The notes: a model not told the origin generated them from the sequence alone. Shown: positions 1 through 7,686, numbered from the stretch's first letter. The stretch: 20,568 bases of DNA from an uncultured Acholeplasmatales bacterium (GCA_937877075.1 CALEGD010000113.1:1-20568); one strand, 5' to 3'. A program made the numbers and translations.

Positions 1-1761
1 CTTGATGCTCATAGTATTTTCAACAACGAAGAAAAAGTAAAGATGTTGGAGCTGCTCTCCCATATGTTCTCTGAAGATGAAGGAATTGACTTATTAAACG
101 AACCCGATGTCCAGCTTGAAGCAATGCTTCCTTACTACTCTGAAGTGGAAAGATGGGCGCTAAAATGTGCTAGTAAGCAGTTTGGTTTAAATTTTGAGTT
201 TCATTCCGAAACTAAGGAACAAGAATGTTTTCAGTTTACCGACCTTTATAATAATACATTTTATTGTTTTCTAGACGGCTATAATGAGACTGATAGCGAG
301 GTCTATGTTATCGAGGTCAAAGCTACTACAAACAGAAAGTTTAAGGAATTAGGTCCGAAAAGAAAAGGGAAAATTGATTCCATATTTGAACTTAAAGATA
401 ATATTTACCGTTTGAGGTCAATAAATGCTCAGGAGTTACTCGAAAAATACGGAAATCATTATCGAAAATTATTTGATCCTTACAGTAATGTCGGAGCCAA
501 TGTTTATGATATTGCCGTTGAAAGATATATCATAGAAAATGGCATTCGTCAAAACCGTCCGAACCTTTTGGGAAAGAAATTTAAATATTACCTTGCAGTT
601 TTAAATGGGGATTATGTTTTTCCTGGAGAGTATAAAGAAGGAGAACCGGTTTACGGAACAAGTGCGGATGATTCAATTATCAGTTTTGTAGATATGACAG
701 AAATAACCGAAGAATATTTACCTAGGATTGATGAGTTTCGTGAAAGAATCAGTAGAACCATTCACAACCCTAAAATTGAAGAACCCAAAATTGGTTCTTA
801 CTGTGAATTTAATCGTCAAGGCGGATGTCTTTTTTCTAAGGTTTGTTTTCCGGAACTCTTTGAAAAGGGCGCGATTACTGAATACATGTATTTTAACGGA
901 ATTACCGAAGGTAATAAAAAGTATTCTAAATTTGACTTAATTAATGCTAATAAAAGGAAATTATCTGATATTCCTAGGGAATCGCTAACAAATCTAAATC
1001 AATTGATACAACGGGATTGTTATGATAATTCTAAGGAATATATTAATTTGGTTAAAATTGAATCGGGTCTCACGCAATTAGAATATCCATTATATCATCT
1101 TGATTTTGAAAGTTTTCCCTGTCCCCTGCCACGTTTTCGGGGGGAAAGGGCATATAGTCAGTCATTGTTTCAGTATTCTATCCATTTAGAAAGGGAGCCG
1201 GGAATATGCGATGAGATTATTGATAACTATTCTTTTTTAGGTAATGATTTTCTTGATCATCGCGAAGAACTGATACATGGATTAATAAACACAATCGATT
1301 TAGATAAAGGCGGAACCGTAATAGTCTATAATAAAAGTTTTGAATCCAATCGTCTTAAGGAATTGATGGAAATATTTCCGGAATATCGTTTAAAACTTAA
1401 GGAGATAAACGAATCAATCTTTGATTTGATGGATTTGGTAAAGACAAAAACCGAGTTTTATAAAGAACTTGGTTTTGAGGAAGAAGAGAGCAAGATAGTT
1501 AATTACTACCATAATGATTTACGCGGCCTTTATTCGATTAAAAAGATATTGCCTTTGTTTTCGGATTTAAGTTATGAAGATTTGGATGTTAAGAATGGGA
1601 CAGAAGCGATAGCGGTTTATGCCCGATTTAAAAGCCTCCCTAAAGAGGATATAGCAGTCTTGCGTGAAGATTTGATTAAATATTGTCGGCAGGATACTTG
1701 GGCGATGGTAGTGATTTTGAAGAACCTTAGAAAAAAACTTCAGGATATGAAAAAGGTGTGA
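1..1761 (+). CDS. DUF2779 protein, likely double nuclease (5' end outside window)
   Basis: The reading frame is open from base 1, and the first in-window ATG (base 43) has no ribosome binding site, so the gene starts upstream. Numbering residues from that ATG, the C-terminal third matches DUF2779: HLDFES (352-357), YNKSFE (429-434), DLMDL (461-465) and YCRQD (547-551). These resemble ExoI, ExoII and a Y-x3-D ExoIII motif of a DEDD exonuclease fold. The N-terminal part has an acidic residue near D78 and an EVK triad (91-93), as in PD-(D/E)xK nucleases. Cysteines at 41, 254, 262 and 268 could form a Cas4/AddB-like iron-sulfur cluster. DUF2779 membership is fairly certain. The nuclease reading is inference and the substrate is unknown. 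It ends in TGA inside a shared terminator and converges on the minus-strand sigma/propeller operon. Confidence 0.85.
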   Translation, partial: LDAHSIFNNEEKVKMLELLSHMFSEDEGIDLLNEPDVQLEAMLPYYSEVERWALKCASKQFGLNFEFHSETKEQECFQFTDLYNNTFYCFLDGYNETDSEVYVIEVKATTNRKFKELGPKRKGKIDSIFELKDNIYRLRSINAQELLEKYGNHYRKLFDPYSNVGANVYDIAVERYIIENGIRQNRPNLLGKKFKYYLAVLNGDYVFPGEYKEGEPVYGTSADDSIISFVDMTEITEEYLPRIDEFRERISRTIHNPKIEEPKIGSYCEFNRQGGCLFSKVCFPELFEKGAITEYMYFNGITEGNKKYSKFDLINANKRKLSDIPRESLTNLNQLIQRDCYDNSKEYINLVKIESGLTQLEYPLYHLDFESFPCPLPRFRGERAYSQSLFQYSIHLEREPGICDEIIDNYSFLGNDFLDHREELIHGLINTIDLDKGGTVIVYNKSFESNRLKELMEIFPEYRLKLKEINESIFDLMDLVKTKTEFYKELGFEEEESKIVNYYHNDLRGLYSIKKILPLFSDLSYEDLDVKNGTEAIAVYARFKSLPKEDIAVLREDLIKYCRQDTWAMVVILKNLRKKLQDMKKV

Positions 1762-1784
1762 CTTATTAATCACACCTTTTATTA
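1751..1784. terminator. Bidirectional rho-independent terminator
   Basis: An 11-bp perfect stem (AAAAGGTGTGA with TCACACCTTTT) encloses an 8-nt loop. A-rich and T-rich flanks on either side give a U-tract in both directions. It overlaps the stop codon of the DUF2779 gene and abuts the stop of the convergent beta-propeller gene, so it can end both transcripts. Confidence 0.85.
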
Positions 1785-3683
1785 ATGCGGTAATTTGATT
1801 CTTTCGATTTCCTCGAAATTATTATTGTAGGAATATAGGCTATCATGACTTAAAGCGATAATCTTTTGATCATTAATTGCAATCATTCTATTCGGGTATG
1901 AATCAGAATACTGAAGGTTCTTTGTTCGGAATGTTTCTGAAACCGGGTCAATTTCAAAGAGTAAGTATTCACCTTTATTGCGATTGAAATTAGTGACAGA
2001 AAATCCGAGATAGTATTTATTTCGAATATCTGTTGTAAAAATTGCATTACGGTTATTTACTGCTTCTAAAACAGGGAAGAAACTAAAGTCGCTATATTTT
2101 ATCTCGTGAACCCGTTTCCACGGTTTTATACCTTCTGAGGTAAGACTGAATAAAGAGATAGTATAACCATTTTTCCCTTTATTGGCTTCAATAGTAAAAG
2201 CTGTATTTTCGCTCAAAGGATAGAAGAAGAGCTTTGTATTGGTAGATTCAAACAAGGCTTCTAATTTTGGACGACTCGGATTATTAAGATTGATTTGATA
2301 GAGTTTATCGGCTTCCGTTAGAACATAAGCTTCGGTTTCTTGAAAACGGACCGCTTGAAGATGTTCATTTGTGCTGATATCGAGAGCACTCACCAGTTTC
2401 ATTCGTTTGGAATTTCGGCTTCCGGATTCTTTCATAACCAAAACTTTATTATTAAGGTTCACCGGTTCAATTTTTGTTTGAAGTAGGTTTTTGGTAATTT
2501 TATAATCGACTACTGATATTGCGACTCTAAGATAACCATTATATTCATCACAAGCAAACTTATTTAAGGTATTACCTTTAAATTTGAACGAACTACTATA
2601 ATTAATTCCATTGCTGATATCATAACGGATCATGGCCGTATAGATGCCATATTCTAAATTGTCATCTGTGTTTTGATGATTATTTATCAAATAAAGACTG
2701 TTGTTTGTCAGATAGATTTGTTTCCAATCATGATAGGAAAGCAAAACAATATCTTCGGAACTAATATTATCATTGAGGTCTAAGCAAGAGATAATTGTAT
2801 AAGATTCACCGCCAAAACCTTCAATGTATGAGATGTTACTAACTTTAATATCCTTTTCAATTGAATTTTCCTTTATTATCGGAAACGGCATCTTTTCTTC
2901 TTTGGTAAGATAATCCAATAAGGGAATTTGATTGAAGAGATAGAGTTTATTATCAATCAAATTTGATTCAAGATAATTTCCTAATACTTGATATTCATAT
3001 ACTAGAGAAAATGTTTTATCAAATACCAGAACATTAGTTACGGTTTCAAAATCATTTTCATCCGTAAAAATTACAATTAGATAATTGTCGGTAAGATGTA
3101 ATTCCGCATGATAATTATTACCAGGTCTATGCCGATAATTAGCGAGAAGTTTAGTAAAGACAATTTGCATCTTTCCGCCGCTAGTATCTATGATATTTAA
3201 GGCAGTCGGGGAAACGGTGTAAAGATAGTTACCTTCGGCTTTGACGGTAATATCTTCTTCTAGATATTCATTTAAATTTTTTGGAAAATAAGAAGACATA
3301 TCGGGAAGAGGAGACTTTTCCTCAAGTTTGAAGGAATTCATTACAGAAGTTTCTCGATAATCCATCAAGTAAAGAGCACTGCTTTCTTGATTTTGCGTTA
3401 AAAACTTGCTTATTTCTTCAGAATTTGTAAAATAGGATAGATAATGATTTCCGCTTAGGTAACGATCACGGCTAATATTTCCGGTTGAAAAAAAAGTCAG
3501 AGTGATTAGAAAAACTAAAATGAAAAGCGGAGCAAGAGACAACCGTGGTTTTTTTATGAAATTAACCGGTTCTGAATGTCTATTGAATCGCTTTCGATAC
3601 GCATAAGGTTTTATTTTCTGAGAGATATCGGGAATATCAAATCTAATCGATTTGACTTCTTCTTTCCAAACTTTAAATTTCAT
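1782..3683 (-). CDS. Membrane-anchored C-terminal beta-propeller protein
   Basis: This 633-residue protein has a basic cytoplasmic-type head (about 1-47), one hydrophobic segment (about 49-66) and a long extracytoplasmic part. The region from about residue 145 resembles the 'Beta propeller domain' family of secreted Bacillota proteins: it starts with an AEGNYLYTVSP-type strand and has repeated short hydrophobic strands. A segment near 570 (KYYLGFSVTNF, then EYLLFEID) fits that family's C-terminal blades. There is no cleavable signal peptide. It starts 1 nt after the stop of the ECF sigma gene, and its AAGGAGAT ribosome binding site lies in the last sigma codons, so the two are translationally coupled. 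By analogy with sigma/anti-sigma pairs, the head (WKEEVKSIRFDIPD) may bind the sigma factor and the propeller may sense something outside. That role is inference. Confidence 0.75.
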   Translation of the reverse strand: MKFKVWKEEVKSIRFDIPDISQKIKPYAYRKRFNRHSEPVNFIKKPRLSLAPLFILVFLITLTFFSTGNISRDRYLSGNHYLSYFTNSEEISKFLTQNQESSALYLMDYRETSVMNSFKLEEKSPLPDMSSYFPKNLNEYLEEDITVKAEGNYLYTVSPTALNIIDTSGGKMQIVFTKLLANYRHRPGNNYHAELHLTDNYLIVIFTDENDFETVTNVLVFDKTFSLVYEYQVLGNYLESNLIDNKLYLFNQIPLLDYLTKEEKMPFPIIKENSIEKDIKVSNISYIEGFGGESYTIISCLDLNDNISSEDIVLLSYHDWKQIYLTNNSLYLINNHQNTDDNLEYGIYTAMIRYDISNGINYSSSFKFKGNTLNKFACDEYNGYLRVAISVVDYKITKNLLQTKIEPVNLNNKVLVMKESGSRNSKRMKLVSALDISTNEHLQAVRFQETEAYVLTEADKLYQINLNNPSRPKLEALFESTNTKLFFYPLSENTAFTIEANKGKNGYTISLFSLTSEGIKPWKRVHEIKYSDFSFFPVLEAVNNRNAIFTTDIRNKYYLGFSVTNFNRNKGEYLLFEIDPVSETFRTKNLQYSDSYPNRMIAINDQKIIALSHDSLYSYNNNFEEIERIKLPH

Positions 3684-3684
3684 A

Positions 3685-4188
3685 TTATATCTCCTTCTTT
3701 ATCTTAGAGATTGCTTTTTGATAATTCCAAAAAACCGTACCCAAAGGAATGTCAAGAATTTCACTGATTTCTTTAAAGGTATAGTTCAAGACAATTCTAT
3801 ATATGACGATTTCCTTTTCGATTCCGGAAAGTAAATCTAAGGCAAAATCAAGTAAGTGGCTTTCATTTGAACCTTCGATAAGGAAAGTTCCCTCTTGTGG
3901 GTCAACAATATCTTCCCGATTCTTTTTCTTCAGGTAATTGAGTGTAGTATTTCGGGCAATCCTGGAAATCCAAGCATTAAAATTGGTTCCAATACGATAA
4001 TGATCCAAGTAATTGATCGCCTTCATATAGGTGTCCTGCATCAGATCTTCAATCTGATTAGCATCGCGAACAAGGCTATAGATTGAAAGAAAGACCGACT
4101 TTTTGGTTTTCTCATAAATTACATCGAAAGCCGTACTGTCGCCGTTCAGGTATTCAATTATATAATCATCTAATTCTCGATGATTCAT
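3685..4188 (-). CDS. ECF-type RNA polymerase sigma factor
   Basis: At 167 residues it has the usual ECF length. Region 2 spans about 16-90 and contains the core-binding and -10-recognition helix EDLMQDTYMKAINYLDHYR (47-65) followed by NFNAWISRIARNTTLNYLKKK. Region 4 (about 115-165) has a helix-turn-helix, FKEISEILDIPLGTVFWNYQ. No other domain is present. The start has an AGGAAA-type ribosome binding site. It is the first gene of a two-gene operon whose second product is a membrane-anchored beta-propeller protein, the usual arrangement of an ECF factor with a membrane-bound regulator. The regulon cannot be read from the window; a -35 TTGCTT / -10 TATAAT promoter upstream looks housekeeping rather than ECF-type. 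Confidence 0.92.
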   Translation of the reverse strand: MNHRELDDYIIEYLNGDSTAFDVIYEKTKKSVFLSIYSLVRDANQIEDLMQDTYMKAINYLDHYRIGTNFNAWISRIARNTTLNYLKKKNREDIVDPQEGTFLIEGSNESHLLDFALDLLSGIEKEIVIYRIVLNYTFKEISEILDIPLGTVFWNYQKAISKIKKEI

Positions 4189-4248
4189 ATTTCCTGCTTT
4201 CTAAGGCTTTCACTTATATAACAAACAACTTAGCCCTTTTTTTGATTT

Positions 4249-4277
4249 ATTATATTATAATTGTCGAACAAAAGCAA
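4249..4277 (-). promoter_or_regulatory. Sigma-A-type promoter for the ECF sigma/beta-propeller operon
   Basis: On the minus strand, a -35 TTGCTT (complement of 4272-4277) is followed after exactly 17 nt by TATAAT (complement of 4249-4254). Transcription would start near 4242, giving a leader of about 54 nt before the sigma ATG. The flanks are very AT-rich, so a second overlapping TATAAT (4254-4259) is also possible. Confidence 0.55.
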
Positions 4278-4354
4278 ATAGAGGAAAATAATTTCATTAT
4301 ATTATTATTATATAACATATAAATAAAAAATAATTAAAAAAGTTATAAAATGAC

Positions 4355-4383
4355 TTGCATTTGTCTGACAAGTATTATATAAT
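4355..4383 (+). promoter_or_regulatory. Strong sigma-A promoter of the candidate small RNA
   Basis: A -35 TTGCAT (4355-4360), a 17-nt spacer and a perfect -10 TATAAT (4378-4383). Initiation is expected near 4389-4391, just before the first hairpin of the downstream structured unit. No open reading frame begins before the terminator at 4460-4495. Confidence 0.7.
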
Positions 4384-4389
4384 AATAAT

Positions 4390-4495
4390 GCGCCGAGAGG
4401 CGTACTTATCCCCTACATATAGCAGTGAATAAGAAATTATTCACAACATCCCCTTCCTAAAATCGAGCCTTACCCGGGCTCGATTTTTCTTTTTA
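4390..4495 (+). ncRNA. Candidate small regulatory RNA with two C-rich single-stranded seeds
   Basis: Between a consensus promoter and a rho-independent terminator lies about 105 nt with no plausible coding sequence. Hairpin 1 is CGCC-GAGA-GGCG (4391-4402). Hairpin 2 has a perfect 8-bp stem, GTGAATAA / TTATTCAC, closed by a GAAA tetraloop (4425-4444). Hairpin 3 is the terminator. The two linkers are unpaired and each carries the same heptamer ATCCCCT (4408-4414 and 4448-4454). Such UCCC-type seeds facing G-rich Shine-Dalgarno sites are known from Bacillota sRNAs such as RsaE/RoxS. I see no match to SRP RNA, 6S RNA or tmRNA signatures. A leader of the downstream gene is unlikely because the terminator precedes a separate promoter. 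The unit is visible in sequence; its function is inference. Confidence 0.6.
4460..4495 (+). terminator. Rho-independent terminator of the small RNA unit
   Basis: Stem ATCGAGCC (4462-4469) pairs with GGCTCGAT (4477-4484), extendable by two A-T pairs, with loop TTACCCG. It is followed by TTTTCTTTTTAT. This is a strong intrinsic terminator. Confidence 0.85.
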
Positions 4496-4539
4496 TAAAC
4501 TTTTATGAAAACTTATCGGAAATCAATCCTCAAATATTG

Positions 4540-4568
4540 TGGACTTTTTTTGCCTTGAATGCTATAAT
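4540..4568 (+). promoter_or_regulatory. Extended -10 promoter for the pseudouridine synthase operon
   Basis: TATAAT at 4563-4568 is preceded by TG at 4560-4561 (extended -10, TGnTATAAT). A weaker -35 TGGACT lies at 4540-4545 with 17-nt spacing. It is the first promoter downstream of the small RNA terminator and lies about 55 nt before the ATG at 4623. Confidence 0.6.
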
Positions 4569-4622
4569 AAATTAATCTATAATCATTCTGAATAATGGAA
4601 GATAATAACAGAGGTTTGAAAC

Positions 4623-5471
4623 ATGGCTGAGAAATTAGTCTTTCGAAACATCGAAAGCCTATCTGTCAGAGAATTTTTGGAAAGCTTCCATATCTCAAAT
4701 AAGATGTTATATAAATTGAAAAATTCTAAAGCTGTTTCGGTTAACTCCGAAACGATTGATTTTAATTATCTTTTAAAATCAAACGATTGTCTTACAATCG
4801 AAATTAATAATTTTGAAAAAAAACTGACTAATCCTTACGACAGACCTTTGGATATTATTTTTGAGGATGAAGATATTCTCTTAGTAAGGAAACCCCCTGG
4901 TATACTTGTTCATCCTGACGGAAATGATAATCATACATTGGATAATATTGTTTCTTATCACTATTTAAAACAAGGAATCAGAAGAACGGTTCGCCATTGC
5001 CATCGCCTTGATGTAGATACCGGCGGGCTGATACTATATGCTAAGCATTTTCTAGCATCGGCTCATCTTAATTATCAAATCGAAAAAAATCTTTTAAAAA
5101 AACGGTATTATGCTTTGGTTCTGGGAAAGATGGAAAATACTTTCGGAACAATTAATTTATGTATTGGGAAAAATAGACATGAGAACAATCGTTATCTTGT
5201 TTCAAAATCCGGGAAGAGTGCTTGTACCAAGTATCGAGTTTTAAAAAGTAATGAGTGTCATAGTTTACTTGAGGTTGAAATTTTTACGGGAAGAAGGCAT
5301 CAGATCCGGGTTCACTTAAAACATATTGGCCATCCGATTGTCGGCGATTCATATTACGGAAAAAAGGGGGATAGGTTTTTTCTGGAGGCTTTTTATCTTT
5401 CGTTCTTGCATCCGCGGAACAAAAAACAACTGGAGTTTCAACTTCCTTTACCAGATGATTTTAAAATCTAA
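4623..5471 (+). CDS. RluA/RluD-family RNA pseudouridine synthase
   Basis: This 282-residue enzyme isomerises uridine to pseudouridine in structured RNA, most likely rRNA. An S4-like RNA-binding region (about 1-62, with a KLKNSKAVSVN segment) is followed by the catalytic domain. The signature HRLDVDTGG (127-135) contains the catalytic Asp130; the family consensus usually has Ser where the first Gly of GG sits. Further landmarks are EDILLVRKPPGILVHPDG (83-100) and GRRHQIRVHLKHIGHPIVGD near residues 225-245, which is typical of the family. The target position cannot be assigned, so no gene symbol is given. The AGAGG ribosome binding site is moderate. It is the first gene of a plus-strand run with thpR 11 nt downstream. 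Confidence 0.92.
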   Translation: MAEKLVFRNIESLSVREFLESFHISNKMLYKLKNSKAVSVNSETIDFNYLLKSNDCLTIEINNFEKKLTNPYDRPLDIIFEDEDILLVRKPPGILVHPDGNDNHTLDNIVSYHYLKQGIRRTVRHCHRLDVDTGGLILYAKHFLASAHLNYQIEKNLLKKRYYALVLGKMENTFGTINLCIGKNRHENNRYLVSKSGKSACTKYRVLKSNECHSLLEVEIFTGRRHQIRVHLKHIGHPIVGDSYYGKKGDRFFLEAFYLSFLHPRNKKQLEFQLPLPDDFKI

Positions 5472-5482
5472 CGGAGAAATTT

Positions 5483-5974
5483 ATGCGTGCATTTATTGGA
5501 ATTAAATTAAAAGATTGCCATAATAACATCTTGGAAGTTGTGGAGTCCTTGAAATCAAAAGATCCAAAGGCAAATTATACCAGACCTGAAAATATTCACC
5601 TGACACTTGCCTTCCTCGGAGAAATTAATGAAAAGGAAAAAGCTCTTATAAAAGGGGTGGTAGACGGGCTGGATAACCCTCCTTTTGGAATCTCCATCAA
5701 CAAGTTGAGGAATTTTAAGGATATGGCTATCCTCGAAGTTAAACCCAATCAACATTTAACAAAGTTATATGAGAGTCTGGTAGAAGGATTGGCAGGATGT
5801 GGAATCCTTTTGGAGAAACGTAAATATTACCCTCATATTACTTTAAGTAGAAAAACAGTATTAAGAGTAGATAAGGATTTTGAAATGAAATCTAATGTTG
5901 AAGAAATTATTCTCTTTTCATCTGAAAGAAGAGCAATTCTTACATATCTCCCGATTCATATCAAGAGACTTTAA
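5483..5974 (+). CDS. thpR: RNA 2',3'-cyclic phosphodiesterase (2H family)
   Basis: This 163-residue protein is of the 2H phosphoesterase (LigT/ThpR) family, which hydrolyses 2',3'-cyclic phosphates on RNA ends to 2'-phosphates. Both catalytic HxTx motifs are present: HLTL (39-42) within NIHLTLAFLGEI, and HITL (118-121) after KYYPH. The N-terminal MRAFIGIKLK strand is characteristic. Length is slightly below the usual 175-190. The start has a CGGAG ribosome binding site, and it lies 11 nt after the pseudouridine synthase stop, so co-transcription of two RNA-acting enzymes is likely. No terminator separates it from the acyltransferase gene downstream. Confidence 0.9.
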   Translation: MRAFIGIKLKDCHNNILEVVESLKSKDPKANYTRPENIHLTLAFLGEINEKEKALIKGVVDGLDNPPFGISINKLRNFKDMAILEVKPNQHLTKLYESLVEGLAGCGILLEKRKYYPHITLSRKTVLRVDKDFEMKSNVEEIILFSSERRAILTYLPIHIKRL

Positions 5975-6031
5975 AGTTTTAAAAAAGTTAAAAATAAAAA
6001 TATTTCAAGAATAATTTGTAGGAGTAGAAAA

Positions 6032-6769
6032 ATGACTGGCTTTAAATCTAATAATTTTGTAATCAAACTGGCAGAAACCGAGGCTGAACTTCAGGAGATA
6101 TTTAAACTTCGATACGAAGAATTGTTGCTCTGCTATAACAAAGAGAATACCAATGATACTGGTTTATTTATTGATGAATATGATCGTATATGTGATCATC
6201 TAATTGCAATTGACTTAGAAAACAATGTGATTGCCGGAACTTATCGGCTTGTAAGAAAAGCACATATTTTAAATATCGGTAAGTTTATAACCGAACTTGA
6301 GTTTGATATATCCAAGATTAAGGATTATGAAATTCTAGAATTAGGTAGAGCCGTTGTCAGAAATGAATACCGTAACGGCAGTGTGATTGCTCTTTTATGG
6401 CAAGGAATTGTCCAATATGTTGTTACTAATAATATTCGCTTTATGTTTGGAACCGCTTCATTTCATGGCGTAAGTCCCTTGGAGTATAAGCATGCTTTAT
6501 CAAGCATTTATTACAAACATCTGACACCGATTAAGTTTCGGGCTAAAGCCATCAATTATACGGTTGAACTGAAGCAATTAAGTTTAGAGGAATTGGATCT
6601 GAAACGAGCAAAAAAAGAGATGCCGCCGCTTATAAAAGGTTATATCAACCTTGGCGCGTCTTTCGGTGAAGGTGGTTTTTTGGATTACGATTTTAACAGT
6701 CTCGATGTCTTTACGTTAATCGACATTCAAACAGTCAATCAAAGGTATTTAGATAAATTTATGAAATAG
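6032..6769 (+). CDS. OlsB/hemolysin-like GNAT-fold N-acyltransferase
   Basis: This 245-residue protein has the landmarks of the acyl-ACP-dependent N-acyltransferase group (OlsB, putative hemolysins): LRYEELL (26-32), an EYDRICDHLIAID stretch (49-61), AGTYRLVRK (68-76), LELGRAVV (102-109), LLWQGI (121-126), PPLIKGYINLGA (198-209) and a closing D-x-D-FN (218-222). OlsB moves a 3-hydroxy fatty acyl group from ACP to the alpha-amino group of ornithine to make lyso-ornithine lipid. Relatives make other N-acyl amino acids, so the acceptor here is unknown. No OlsA-type O-acyltransferase is adjacent. It has an AGGAG site, lies 57 nt after thpR without a terminator, and is 16 nt before an ECF sigma gene, so it may act in envelope adaptation. 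That last step is inference. Confidence 0.8.
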   Translation: MTGFKSNNFVIKLAETEAELQEIFKLRYEELLLCYNKENTNDTGLFIDEYDRICDHLIAIDLENNVIAGTYRLVRKAHILNIGKFITELEFDISKIKDYEILELGRAVVRNEYRNGSVIALLWQGIVQYVVTNNIRFMFGTASFHGVSPLEYKHALSSIYYKHLTPIKFRAKAINYTVELKQLSLEELDLKRAKKEMPPLIKGYINLGASFGEGGFLDYDFNSLDVFTLIDIQTVNQRYLDKFMK

Positions 6770-6785
6770 TAAACTAGGGGGGAGC

Positions 6786-7307
6786 ATGGGGGAGAAGGAT
6801 GTAATTAACAAACTTTATACATACAATCAAGATGCTTTCCGGTCTGTTTATGAGAAGTATTCAAAGCTCGTCTATTATGTTATAAAAAAACTTGTGAGAG
6901 ACGGGGAGGTCGCAAAAGAGTTATCTCAGGACACCTTTGTCAAGATGTGGAAGAAGATACATAGTTTTGACCAGAATTCTAATTTTCAAGCTTGGTTGCT
7001 GACTATAGCAAAAAATACCGCCAGAGATTACCTGAGATGTAAAAAAAAGATAGAACTATGCGATGAGGATGTAATTAAAAGTAATTACTTCCCCCAAAAA
7101 CTTTTTGATGAATTTGATCTTGACTGTAAAGGTATCTTAAATGAACTGGAATATAGTATCATTATTCTCTCGGCAGTTTATCATTTAAAAAGAAAAGAAG
7201 TTGCTGAAATACTCGGCAAACCGCTGGGTACTATACTCAGAGTTCATAATGAAGCAACTGACAAATTAAAAGCATTTTATAACTTAAACGATAAAAAGTC
7301 TAAATAA
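6786..7307 (+). CDS. ECF-type RNA polymerase sigma factor (second in window)
   Basis: At 173 residues it has two sigma regions. Region 2 (about 15-88) includes VAKELSQDTFVKMWKKIHSF and NFQAWLLTIAKNTARDYLR. Region 4 (about 115-165) has the helix-turn-helix KRKEVAEILGKPLGTILRVH. The linker (90-112) is Cys/Asp-rich and dissimilar to that of the other sigma factor in this window, so they are not recent duplicates. The ribosome binding site is an unusual G-run (AGGGGGGAG) ending 1 nt before the ATG. The preceding gene is an N-acyltransferase 16 nt away. No recognisable anti-sigma factor follows; a terminator and a noncoding stretch come next. Confidence 0.9.
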   Translation: MGEKDVINKLYTYNQDAFRSVYEKYSKLVYYVIKKLVRDGEVAKELSQDTFVKMWKKIHSFDQNSNFQAWLLTIAKNTARDYLRCKKKIELCDEDVIKSNYFPQKLFDEFDLDCKGILNELEYSIIILSAVYHLKRKEVAEILGKPLGTILRVHNEATDKLKAFYNLNDKKSK

Positions 7308-7317
7308 TTATCAAAAG

Positions 7318-7340
7318 TGGGACAAATGTTCCATTTTTTA
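7318..7340 (+). terminator. Terminator after the second ECF sigma gene
   Basis: Stem TGGGAC (7318-7323) pairs with GTTCCA (7328-7333), with one G-U pair and an AAAT tetraloop. It is followed by six T residues and lies 10 nt after the sigma stop codon. The stem is short but well placed. Confidence 0.6.
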
Positions 7341-7686
7341 AACTTTTTCCCAAAAAACGAATAAAATCGGCATGTATTTCGTTTTATTATATAGGAAAGC
7401 AATTTCCTTAGATCAGACCGTAATAATCTTGTTAGGCATTCTATCTGTAACAAAATATCAGGTCGAGATTTTTAATATAAATGAGTAAGTGTCGCGACCT
7501 ACTGATTTATATTTAACCAGGCATTGCCGGGGGGAATACAGTGCTTGATAAATCCCGGTCAGTTATTAGTAGGGGTTAGTAGTTTGGGGGGATAGTGCGG
7601 TCTCTTAGTAATCGTTTCATCTATTTATACAAGTTATACAACTCAAGCCTTTTGTTTGAGAATTTACGGTCTGAGGGCTTAAAGCC
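7341..7686. other. Noncoding structured stretch with inverted repeats and G-runs
   Basis: No credible open reading frame is seen in this stretch between two terminators. It holds an inverted repeat with 14-nt arms (7474-7487 and 7500-7513, one mismatch) around GTCGCGAC. It also has an alternative pair, AGGTCG (7460-7465) with CGACCT (7495-7500), that would compete with it. Further on are G-runs GGGGGG, GGGG and GGGGGG between about 7530 and 7592, with TAGTAG stops between them. No known riboswitch core was recognised. It could be a regulatory RNA or a decayed gene. Confidence 0.4.

Noticed and set aside
43..45. ATG 43 as the true start of the DUF2779 gene
   Set aside because: No ribosome binding site precedes it and the frame is open to base 1, so the gene begins outside the window.
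7525..7595. G-quadruplex formed by the G-runs
   Set aside because: There are only three runs of four or more G and they are widely spaced, so a stable quadruplex is not well supported.
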